Shown: one piece after another, positions 1 to 5,906 of the stretch | Layout of the letters: each line of letters opens with the position of its first letter | Position numbering within the stretch: the stretch's first letter is position 1 | Assembly: GCA_036556085.1 (NCBI GenBank) | Contig: DATBKE010000172.1 | Span: 1-8,337, forward strand | Source: JACCTH01 sp036556085 | GTDB lineage: Bacteria; Actinomycetota; Acidimicrobiia; Spongiisociales; ZC4RG35 | Reading direction: 5' to 3' | Length of the DNA: 8,337 nt | Made by a program: the position numbers and the translations under genes | Notes under the pieces: generated by a model | What the model saw: only the letters and a program-made list of their open reading frames with translations | Databases searched by the model: none | What the model was told of the DNA's origin: nothing

Positions 1-401
1 TCCCGCGCCTTGGCGGTGATCATCGCCTCTTCCTCAAGAGTGGCCTTCCCTTTGATCAAAGCCCCGGTCAAACCTGCTCTGGTCCGGGTGTGCTGGCCGA
101 CCATGGCGTTTTCGAGAACGGTCATGGCGTTGAACAGTCGCACGGATTGGAACGTGCGGGCCATCCCGAGCCGGGTGAGGGCGTTGGGTTTGAGGCCGGA
201 GATGTTCGATCCGTCGAAGACCATGGTGCCCTCGTCGGGCGTATAGAAGCCGGTGACGATGTTGAAGAGAGTGGTCTTGCCTGCTCCGTTGGGTCCGATG
301 ACCCCGACGATCTCGCCCAGGTCGGCGTGAAAGTCGACATCCTTGACTGCCTGCACCCCACCGAACCTGATGGAAACTCCTTTCAGTTCGAGCAGGCTCA
401 C
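1..401 (-). CDS. livG: Branched-chain amino acid ABC transporter ATP-binding protein LivG (3' part cut by window edge)
   Basis: This is the cytoplasmic ATPase that powers a HAAT-family (Liv-type) importer by hydrolysing ATP at the LivH/LivM inner face. The first 133 residues are visible; LivG proteins are usually about 250-260 residues, so roughly half lies beyond the left edge. The Walker A motif GPNGAGKTT is at residues 36-44. The Q-loop follows at about Q85 (ARTFQSVRLF), with the Liv-typical phrase MTVLENAMVGQH at 93-104. The signature motif, Walker B and H-loop are off the window. I chose the GTG start at 399-401 because it overlaps the livM stop by 4 bases (GTGA), has an AGGTG Shine-Dalgarno-like stretch at 406-410, and begins with the usual LLELKGVSIRFGGVQAV opening. 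The overlap implies coupling to livM. The second ATPase, livF, would be expected next but is not visible. Confidence 0.96.
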   Translation of the reverse strand, partial: MSLLELKGVSIRFGGVQAVKDVDFHADLGEIVGVIGPNGAGKTTLFNIVTGFYTPDEGTMVFDGSNISGLKPNALTRLGMARTFQSVRLFNAMTVLENAMVGQHTRTRAGLTGALIKGKATLEEEAMITAKAR

Positions 402-2116
402 TGCACACCTGGTGTTGCAGCTGCAGTCAATGGCCCCACCGACTCGTGGGGTTCTTCGGCGTGGAGTTCCAGGGCCCGGCGCTTGTCGGGGATGAGGCCT
501 TCCGGTTTCAGGATCATGATGATCACCAGGATGGCCCCGTAGATGTGGAGGCGGTATTCGCCGAACTCCCGCAATAACTCGGGGAGTCCGACCAAAATTG
601 CTGACCCAACCACAACTCCCGGGATGGATCCCATACCGCCCAGCACCACCACCGCCAGGACATTGATCGAGACGATGATCGTGAAAGAGCCCGGGTTGGC
701 CACTCCAAGTTTGGCTGGAAAGAAGGCGCCGCCGAGGCAACCGACGGCGGCACCCATGGCGAAGGCGAGGAGCTTGTACTTGATCACCGATACGCCCATG
801 CCTTCAGCGATGTCCTCGTCCTCGCGCATAGCGGCCCAGGCACGACCGACGCGGGAGTCCTTGAGGCGAGTGGCGATAAAGTATGCAATTAAGGCGAATC
901 CCATAATTAGGTAATAGAGGACCTGGGGGTCGTTGGTCGGGATTCCGAAGAAGGGAACGTCGGCCACCTCCGTAATTCCCTGCGGACCACCGAAGAGCGG
1001 TTTGAGCCAGTCGCTCTCTACGAGCACGCCGATGATCTCGCCAAATCCCAGGGTGACGATGGCGAGATAGTCGCCGCGGAGTCGGAGAACAGGAGCACCG
1101 ATCAAGAGCCCGATCACAACTGCCACGACAATCGTGATGGGCAAGGCCACCCAGAAATTGGTGAGAGGCTCGGGAGCGAGCTCAAAGATCGTGGCGTCGA
1201 CCAAAGCCGAGCTTCGAGCGGTGAGCAAGGCCACCGTGTACGCCCCCACCGCATAGAACGCCACATATCCAAGGTCGAGGAGTCCGGCGTAGCCGACGAC
1301 AATGTTGAGTCCCAGGCCCAGCAGGATGTACAAACCCACCGTCCCTAGCACATCGGCCACAAATGCCTTTCCGATCCAAGGTGCGGCTAGTCCGATCGCA
1401 ACGACTAGGCCGAGGAGAATTGGACGCAGGTTGGATTTGGTCACTCCGGGGAGTTCGACCAGAGCGTTTTGGAATCCTCCCTTGCGACGAAGGAAGAGCC
1501 GAATCCCGACGGCTGCTCCCACGCTGATGACCGCTCCCAGCGGCGTAAGAGCATCGCTCCTATAAAGCCATGCGGTGGGAATCGAAAGGCCTTGCAACAT
1601 GGGGATGAATAACCGGGCGCCCAGGCTGAGAAGAAGAATCGTGGCGACCGCCGTTACGACCACGGTCCGGGCCGTAACGCCGAGTTTCCGAAACACCCCC
1701 GCAGCGGCGCCCATGAGCAGTCCGAGCGCGGTCAGGATCACCGCCCCCAAGTAGGGATTGAGGCCAAATTCCATCACCTCAAAAAGGGCGGGATTGATGC
1801 GTAGGAACATGCTGCGAACATCGACGCCTCCGTCTACCAGGACCCGGAGAAGCAACATCACTAATCCGGTAATCGCGCCCGCTACACCGCCGGCTGTGAT
1901 GCCAATCCCGAGCGGATTCGGATTGGGGCCCGCCGCCCGTCGATAGGCGAGGTAAGCAAAGAAGAAAAGCGTGATCATCATCACGACCACTGAGAAGCGC
2001 ACTACGCCAGTGATGATTGGGCGCTCGTCGAATCGCTCCATCATGCCGACAGCGCCGAGGTAGATCAGCACAATCCCACCGATCAAACCCATCCGAACCG
2101 GGTACGCGGTCTTCAA
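398..2116 (-). CDS. livM: Branched-chain amino acid ABC transporter permease LivM with long N-terminal membrane extension
   Basis: This is one of the two membrane permeases of the Liv-type importer. The canonical LivM core is the C-terminal part, from about residue 232: the GLYILLGLGLNIVVGYAGLL stretch (261-280) followed by DLGYVAFYAVGAYT, and a cytoplasmic coupling loop reading RVGRAWAAMREDEDIAEGMG. At 572 residues the protein is far longer than ordinary LivM (about 300-425). The first 230 residues add about six hydrophobic segments (near 9-25, 38-57, 70-93, 120-141, 148-174, 190-207) that I cannot assign to a domain. The start is TTG at 2114-2116: it overlaps the livH stop by 4 bases (TTGA) and has a GAGGAG ribosome binding site 8 bases upstream (2125-2130). 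The frame is continuous, so the extension is part of the protein and not an upstream gene. The C-terminal 20 residues are a polar tail. The substrate cannot be told from sequence; HAAT importers also take amides and urea. Confidence 0.95.
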   Translation of the reverse strand: MKTAYPVRMGLIGGIVLIYLGAVGMMERFDERPIITGVVRFSVVVMMITLFFFAYLAYRRAAGPNPNPLGIGITAGGVAGAITGLVMLLLRVLVDGGVDVRSMFLRINPALFEVMEFGLNPYLGAVILTALGLLMGAAAGVFRKLGVTARTVVVTAVATILLLSLGARLFIPMLQGLSIPTAWLYRSDALTPLGAVISVGAAVGIRLFLRRKGGFQNALVELPGVTKSNLRPILLGLVVAIGLAAPWIGKAFVADVLGTVGLYILLGLGLNIVVGYAGLLDLGYVAFYAVGAYTVALLTARSSALVDATIFELAPEPLTNFWVALPITIVVAVVIGLLIGAPVLRLRGDYLAIVTLGFGEIIGVLVESDWLKPLFGGPQGITEVADVPFFGIPTNDPQVLYYLIMGFALIAYFIATRLKDSRVGRAWAAMREDEDIAEGMGVSVIKYKLLAFAMGAAVGCLGGAFFPAKLGVANPGSFTIIVSINVLAVVVLGGMGSIPGVVVGSAILVGLPELLREFGEYRLHIYGAILVIIMILKPEGLIPDKRRALELHAEEPHESVGPLTAAATPGVQ

Positions 2117-3279
2117 GCCCGCTTCTCCTCAGGCGCACCCAGGAAGCCACCGGGTAGGAATATCAGCACCAGGACAAGAATCGTGAAGCTAACTACCGAG
2201 GTGAGCTGTCCGACCGAGGGAATTCCGGCACCGCTGAGGAAGAGGATCGGTCCTACCGCTTCGATCAACCCCAGGATGAGACCGCCAAGCGCTGCGCCAG
2301 TTATGGACCCAATTCCGCCAAGGACGGCGGCGGTGAATGCTTTCAGTCCAGGCACGAACCCCATATCGAAGCTGACCTGATTGAAGAGGAGGATGAAGAG
2401 GATTCCCGCCATTCCCGCCAGGGCGCCACCGATGGCGAAGGTGATGACGATGACACGATCGACATCGATCCCCATCAATGAGGCGATCTCGCGATCCTCG
2501 CCCACGGCCCTCATAGCTCGACCGGTCTTCGTTCGTTCGATGAACAGGTAGAGGCTCGACCAGATCAGGATCGCCGCGCCAATCACCACGACTCGAGGTC
2601 GATCGATCGAAAAACCGAGGACGTTCCAATCACCGGCGAGGGCGGGAATGCCCGGGTATGCCCGGACCTGCTCTCCATACAGGCCGCGGAAAGTGTACTG
2701 AAGAAATAGAGAAGCGCCGATGGCGGTAATCAAGGGGACGAGGCGCGGAGCCCCGCGGAGCGGTCGGTAGGCAACCCTCTCGAGCAATAAGGCCACCCCG
2801 GTCGACACCAGGGCGGAGAAGGCCAGCATGATCAGAAGGGCGAGAACGGGTTGTGCAGCCATAAAGCCCGAGCTCGATAGGTACCCGGCGAGGAAGAGGG
2901 TCGTGAAGGCTCCGGCCATGAAGACCTCACCGTGGGCGAAGTTGATGATCAGGAGAATTCCGTACACCAACGTGTATCCGAGAGCGATCAGGGCGTATAC
3001 CGACCCCCGAGCGACGCCTTGCACGAAGAGGTCTCGCCAAACCGTTCCGCTGTACTGGCCGGTGGCGAGGGTGGCCCGCGCGCCGGCGATGGCAGCCACG
3101 GTGATGACGACGCCCAGGACGATGAGCACGATCCGTCGTATTGGCAAACGACTCAGGAGGGAAAGGGTTGACCTCCGTGCAGATGTGGAAGTCAAGACCG
3201 CAGGGCCTGTGTCATGTCGGCGCCACTGTACGGTCCGGGAAACGTCGGCGTCGGCAACCTTGGCAGTGATCCCTGGCAA
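2113..3279 (-). CDS. livH: Branched-chain amino acid ABC transporter permease LivH
   Basis: This is the partner permease of LivM in the Liv-type importer. Family hallmarks are GVARGSVYALIALGYTLVYG at residues 88-107 followed by ILLIINFAHGEVFMAGAF, the coupling loop RTKTGRAMRAVGEDREIASLMGID, and FTAAVLGGIGSITGAALGGL near the C terminus. The coordinates give the longest open frame (388 residues, TTG at 3277-3279). That start lies in the U-tract of a terminator-like hairpin with no ribosome binding site, so the true start is probably internal. In-frame candidates are TTG at 3193-3195, TTG at 3145-3147 and GTG at 3127-3129. A strong GGAGGT at 3171-3176 has only a CTG (3154-3156) 14 bases downstream in frame. 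Any of these keeps or nearly keeps an extra N-terminal membrane segment (residues 50-66) ahead of the usual LivH start. The stop overlaps livM by 4 bases. Confidence 0.95.
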   Translation of the reverse strand: MPGITAKVADADVSRTVQWRRHDTGPAVLTSTSARRSTLSLLSRLPIRRIVLIVLGVVITVAAIAGARATLATGQYSGTVWRDLFVQGVARGSVYALIALGYTLVYGILLIINFAHGEVFMAGAFTTLFLAGYLSSSGFMAAQPVLALLIMLAFSALVSTGVALLLERVAYRPLRGAPRLVPLITAIGASLFLQYTFRGLYGEQVRAYPGIPALAGDWNVLGFSIDRPRVVVIGAAILIWSSLYLFIERTKTGRAMRAVGEDREIASLMGIDVDRVIVITFAIGGALAGMAGILFILLFNQVSFDMGFVPGLKAFTAAVLGGIGSITGAALGGLILGLIEAVGPILFLSGAGIPSVGQLTSVVSFTILVLVLIFLPGGFLGAPEEKRA

Positions 3280-3317
3280 AACTAAGGAAGGCGGGACCGG
3301 AGTCCCGCCTTCCTTAG
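3278..3317 (-). terminator. Hairpin with U-tract between livJ and livH (terminator or attenuator)
   Basis: There is a perfect 16-bp inverted repeat: arms 3282-3297 and 3302-3317, four-base loop. On the minus strand it is followed directly by TTTT (3278-3281). It begins 21 bases after the livJ stop and lies before livH of the same operon. The short U-tract suggests partial termination plus protection of the livJ 3' end. That would give the usual excess of binding protein over permease. Confidence 0.8.
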
Positions 3318-3338
3318 ATGTTGCTTTTTGGGGGTTGC

Positions 3339-4607
3339 TTAACCCTCGAGGCCCTTGGTCGCCGAGAAGACGTAGTCGGAGAACTCGCCGTTCTCAACCG
3401 TCACTACCCCGATGGTGGCCGACTGCTGGCAGTCGCCGTTCTCGTTGCAGGTGAGGTTGCCGGTCAGGCCCGGGAAGTTCTCGGTTGCATAGAGAGCATC
3501 CTTCAACGCCGTCCGGGGGATATGGAGCGAGTCGCCGTCCTCGATCGCCACCGACTCGATGGCCGTCAGCACCATGTTCACGGCATCGAAGGCGTGTGCG
3601 TGGAAAACCGATGTCGGCTCGCCATAGGCCTCGTTGTAGGCCGGCAAGAACTGGTTCTCGTAAAAGTCCACGTCTCCCGCCAACTGAGAAAGGTCCGGCC
3701 CGGAGATATAGACGCCCTCGGCGTTCTCGGCCCCGGCCGCAGCGATCCAGTCGGGAGTGAACATGCCGTCAGAACCTGCCAGGTACGTAAAGCTGCCATT
3801 CTCCACTGCTTGCTGGGTGATCAAACCACCCTCACCCACGAAGATCGGGTAGTACAGCAACTCGGGACCACCGGTGGCGAGGTCGGTGAGGATCGAGCTG
3901 TAATCGCTCTCACCCGTTTGAACTGACACCTGGTCGGTTATGGTCCCGCCCAGCTCCTCGAAGGACGCGGCAAACGCATTCGCCAGTCCCTCGGCATAGG
4001 CGCTGCCATCGTGAATGGTTGCCGCCGAGGCGGCCCCTAATTCTTCGAAGGCGAACTGAGCTACTACGGCTCCTTGGATGGTGTCATTGTGAGCGGTGCG
4101 TAGATAGAAGGGGTTGTGTGTTCCCGGATTGGTCAATGCAGGGCTGGTGTTTGATGCCGAGATCAGCACGATGCCTTGATCACCGAAGATCTTGTCTGCC
4201 ACTCCAAGAGCGGCTGACGAGCAACTGGTGCCGATCACTGCCACGAGCTGAGTGTCGGTGACGAGTCGCTGGGCGCCGGCGGTGCCGCCTTCGGCCGAGC
4301 AGCCTTCGTCCTCGTTAACCAACTCGATGTCGTGTCCGGCGATTTGGCCGACCGTGCCATCGAAGGCGTTGTCGCCCCAGTAGTCAATGGCAAGCTCGGC
4401 TCCTGCCTGGCTGTCGAGGCCCAGAGTCTGATTCTCACCGGTGATGACCATCAGGGTGCCGATCTTGATCGGATCTCCGGCGGCCACAGTGACGCAGCCG
4501 AATTCGTCTGCTTCACATTCTTCGGGGGTGCCCCCGCCGCCACCACCACAGGCCACAGCAACAAGGCTGAGAACTGCGACGATGACTAGCAAGCGCGATA
4601 GCTTCAT
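3339..4607 (-). CDS. livJ: Branched-chain amino acid ABC transporter substrate-binding lipoprotein LivJ-like
   Basis: This extracytoplasmic receptor, anchored by a lipid, captures the solute and delivers it to LivH/LivM. The signal peptide is MKLSRLLVIVAVLSLVAVAC, with lipobox cysteine C20, then a six-glycine linker. The rest is a type 1 periplasmic binding fold (peripla_BP_6/ANF-receptor type). It opens with IKIGTLMVITGENQTLG (47-63), with GTSCSSAALGVADKIF at 126-141 and SASNTSPALT at 150-159 in the ligand cleft region, and YLRTAHNDTIQG after that. The 422-residue length is normal. Cysteines come in likely disulfide pairs (31/38, 103/129, 387/393), consistent with export. The protein is strongly acidic. 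ATG at 4605-4607 has an excellent GGAGGA at 4616-4621, spacing 8. It is the first gene of the liv operon, and a hairpin follows its stop. Amino acid specificity cannot be read from sequence. Confidence 0.95.
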   Translation of the reverse strand: MKLSRLLVIVAVLSLVAVACGGGGGGTPEECEADEFGCVTVAAGDPIKIGTLMVITGENQTLGLDSQAGAELAIDYWGDNAFDGTVGQIAGHDIELVNEDEGCSAEGGTAGAQRLVTDTQLVAVIGTSCSSAALGVADKIFGDQGIVLISASNTSPALTNPGTHNPFYLRTAHNDTIQGAVVAQFAFEELGAASAATIHDGSAYAEGLANAFAASFEELGGTITDQVSVQTGESDYSSILTDLATGGPELLYYPIFVGEGGLITQQAVENGSFTYLAGSDGMFTPDWIAAAGAENAEGVYISGPDLSQLAGDVDFYENQFLPAYNEAYGEPTSVFHAHAFDAVNMVLTAIESVAIEDGDSLHIPRTALKDALYATENFPGLTGNLTCNENGDCQQSATIGVVTVENGEFSDYVFSATKGLEG

Positions 4608-4632
4608 TTAGTCATTCCTCCGTAGTCGGATT

Positions 4633-4652
4633 CCACCGCCGATGGGCAGTGG
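4633..4652 (-). other. Possible 5' UTR stem-loop of livJ
   Basis: An 8-bp stem (arms 4633-4640 and 4645-4652, one G-U pair as minus-strand RNA) closes a four-base CATC-type loop. It sits 11 bases upstream of the livJ ribosome binding site and near the predicted transcript start. It does not cover the GGAGGA, so it more likely stabilises the 5' end than blocks translation. It is short and may be chance. Confidence 0.3.
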
Positions 4653-4662
4653 AGCGGGGGGA

Positions 4663-4668
4663 ATCATA
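4663..4668 (-). promoter_or_regulatory. Candidate -10 box (TATGAT) for livJ
   Basis: The minus strand reads TATGAT in the 85-base gap upstream of livJ, matching the bacterial -10 consensus at five of six positions. No convincing -35 box lies 16-18 bases further upstream, where the DNA is very GC-rich. It would put the transcript start near 4656 and a leader of about 50 bases before the ATG. Read-through from the lipoprotein gene upstream is also possible. Confidence 0.35.
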
Positions 4669-4692
4669 CTCAAGTGGGGACCCCGGGGGCGT

Positions 4693-5121
4693 CTAGGGGA
4701 CAACGACCACCTGGCACTGGTGGCGGCTTTCCCGCCCGTAGCAAACCCAGACTCCGGTGCCGACCCGGTCCCCTATTCGCTCCACAACTTCAGTGGTTTC
4801 GGCCGGGACCTCGAAGACCAGCCGGGTGTGTCGGGGCATCTCGAGCTGGGTCGGTGGATCCGCCACGATCCATGTGTCATCGATGGATTGTTGGTTGACG
4901 ATGGAGACGTTTTGAGCGGCACCAACGATGGCACAGTCCGGGGCGATCCCGGTGTCGCTGATCGTGATCACCGCGTTTCCGGTCCTGAGATCCGTGCAGT
5001 CAGATGGTTCGTGGCCGGTGACGGCATGGAGCTGGTCTCGATAGGTGTCCGGCAGGTCGACATCGCCGCTTGAACCACCGCACGCCAGCACCAACAGCGA
5101 GCCGGCAATGGCGAATCTCAT
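4693..5121 (-). CDS. Small secreted lipoprotein, cupredoxin-like fold with apparently lost copper site
   Basis: I do not recognise a named family. The 142-residue protein has a lipoprotein signal, MRFAIAGSLLVLAC with lipidated C14, then GGSSG, so it is probably anchored outside the membrane. Residues 50-86 (ITISDTGIAPDCAIVGAAQN, then VSIVNQQSIDDTWIV) and the C terminus (GVWVCYGRESRHQCQVVVV, 123-141) follow the strand pattern of small cupredoxins. There the first block normally carries a His before a Thr-Trp-like stretch, and the second a Cys-x(2-4)-His-x-x-Met loop. Here the first position is Asp (D82), C127 and H134 are wrongly spaced, and C136 probably pairs with C127. C42 and C63 may form a second disulfide. 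ATG at 5119-5121 is the first possible start: an in-frame TAA lies 6 bases upstream, and there is no clear ribosome binding site. It lies 85 bases upstream of livJ on the same strand. Fold assignment is inference. Confidence 0.8.
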   Translation of the reverse strand: MRFAIAGSLLVLACGGSSGDVDLPDTYRDQLHAVTGHEPSDCTDLRTGNAVITISDTGIAPDCAIVGAAQNVSIVNQQSIDDTWIVADPPTQLEMPRHTRLVFEVPAETTEVVERIGDRVGTGVWVCYGRESRHQCQVVVVP

Positions 5122-5128
5122 CCCGACT

Positions 5129-5135
5129 TAAGGTA
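5129..5135. promoter_or_regulatory. Candidate overlapping divergent -10 boxes for alaX (+) and the lipoprotein gene (-)
   Basis: The 19-base gap between the divergent start codons contains TAAGGTA. Plus-strand TAAGGT (5129-5134) ends 6 bases before the alaX GTG. Minus-strand TACCTT (5130-5135) ends 8 bases before the lipoprotein ATG. Both fit TANNNT at the spacing expected if each transcript begins at or next to its start codon (leaderless). No clear -35 boxes are seen; they would lie inside the neighbouring coding regions. Confidence 0.35.
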
Positions 5136-5140
5136 GCTCG

Positions 5141-5854
5141 GTGCCCACAGAAGAAATCGCAGCCCGCGACGCTTACCAGGCACGAGCCGAGGGCCACGTC
5201 GAAGAAGTCACCGCAGAAGGGGTCGTCCTCGACCGAACGGTGTTCTATGCCCGGGGAGGCGGCCAGCCGGGAGACGTCGGCGTCCTCTCGACACCGAATG
5301 GAAATGTGGCGGTCTCCGACACGGTTCGTTCCCAGGGTCGGATCCTGCATGTGGTCGATAGCCCTGAGCTTTTGGAACCAGGGATGGCCGTCGAGGGGAT
5401 CATCGACTGGGACCGCCGTTACCAACTGATGCGCACCCACACCGCCCTTCACGCCCTCTCGGGTGTGATCTACCGCGACTTCGGAGCCAAGGTGACCGGA
5501 GGGAACATGGAGCCTGGGGTAGCGCGAATGGATTTCGAGCTCGATTCGATGTCGGTCGAGCTGGGTCGGCAGGTGGAGGAGGTCCTCAATGCTGAGTTGG
5601 TCAAGGGATATCCAGCCGAGGTGATCTTCATGGCCCGGGAGGCGGCTTTGGCCGACCCCGACCTGATCCGGACCAAGGTGAACCTCATCCCCGAGTACGT
5701 GAAGGAGATCCGCGTAATCGACATCGTCGGCCTCGATCGTCAGGCCGACGGCGGTACCCACGTGGCCTCGACGCTCGAGGTGGGGCGGATCCGGGTCACC
5801 AAGACCGAATCGAAAGGGAAGGCGAACAAGCGGATGCGCATCGAGCTCGCCTGA
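5141..5854 (+). CDS. alaX: Alanyl-tRNA editing protein AlaX (AlaX-M type)
   Basis: This free-standing homologue of the alanyl-tRNA synthetase editing domain hydrolyses mischarged Ser- or Gly-tRNA(Ala) in the cytoplasm. It has the N-terminal barrel with the glycine-rich motif GGGQPGDVG (39-47), which marks the medium-length AlaX-M type, then the catalytic zinc site. Zinc ligands H100 and H104 lie in RTHTALHALSG, and the second pair falls in ADGGTHVASTLEVG (202-215). The usual Cys of CGGTH is Asp (D203) here, while H207 is kept. The length of 237 residues is right for the type, and no synthetase catalytic domain is present. The GTG start at 5141-5143 is the first possible, since an in-frame TAA sits at 5129-5131. 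A weak AGGT lies upstream, or the transcript is leaderless. It is the only plus-strand gene, divergent from the lipoprotein gene and convergent with the WS/DGAT gene, so it is probably transcribed alone. Confidence 0.93.
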   Translation: MPTEEIAARDAYQARAEGHVEEVTAEGVVLDRTVFYARGGGQPGDVGVLSTPNGNVAVSDTVRSQGRILHVVDSPELLEPGMAVEGIIDWDRRYQLMRTHTALHALSGVIYRDFGAKVTGGNMEPGVARMDFELDSMSVELGRQVEEVLNAELVKGYPAEVIFMAREAALADPDLIRTKVNLIPEYVKEIRVIDIVGLDRQADGGTHVASTLEVGRIRVTKTESKGKANKRMRIELA

Positions 5855-5857
5855 ACG

Positions 5858-5906
5858 AAACCTAAGGCTTCAGCATGCGGTTTCCGCATGCTGAAGCCTT
5901 AGGTTT
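5858..5906. terminator. Bidirectional terminator, perfect 23-bp hairpin
   Basis: Arms 5858-5880 and 5884-5906 are perfectly complementary, with a three-base loop. The left arm begins AAA and the right arm ends TTT, so each strand has a short terminal U stretch. It starts 3 bases after the alaX stop and contains the stop codon (5899-5901) of the convergent WS/DGAT gene, so it can terminate both transcripts. The U-tracts are short, but the stem is unusually long. Confidence 0.85.

Noticed and set aside
3171..3215. A short ATG-started reading frame (about seven codons) just inside the livH 5' region, as a regulatory leader peptide
   Set aside because: It has no ribosome binding site of its own, no run of regulatory (Leu/Ile/Val) codons and no competing hairpins around it.
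2828..3454. Open frame of 208 codons on the plus strand spanning the livH start and the hairpin
   Set aside because: It runs through the terminator hairpin and antisense to conserved livH sequence, with no domain signal.
3318..3926. Open frame of 202 codons on the plus strand opposite livJ
   Set aside because: It lies wholly antisense to the livJ coding sequence, has no recognisable domain, and is the kind of shadow frame expected in GC-rich DNA.
4530..4547. Run of six glycine codons after the LivJ lipobox, as a frameshift-prone repeat
   Set aside because: The frame is intact on both sides, and polyglycine linkers after the lipid cysteine are ordinary in such lipoproteins.
4676..4690. GGGGACCCC / CCCCGGGGG palindromic stretch after the small lipoprotein gene, as a terminator
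   Set aside because: The palindrome has no room for a loop and no U-tract follows; it looks like local GC richness.
5000..5761. Open frame of 253 codons on the minus strand across the alaX/lipoprotein boundary
   Set aside because: It is antisense to the clearly recognisable AlaX motifs and overlaps the lipoprotein gene in another frame; its residue pattern has no protein-family features.
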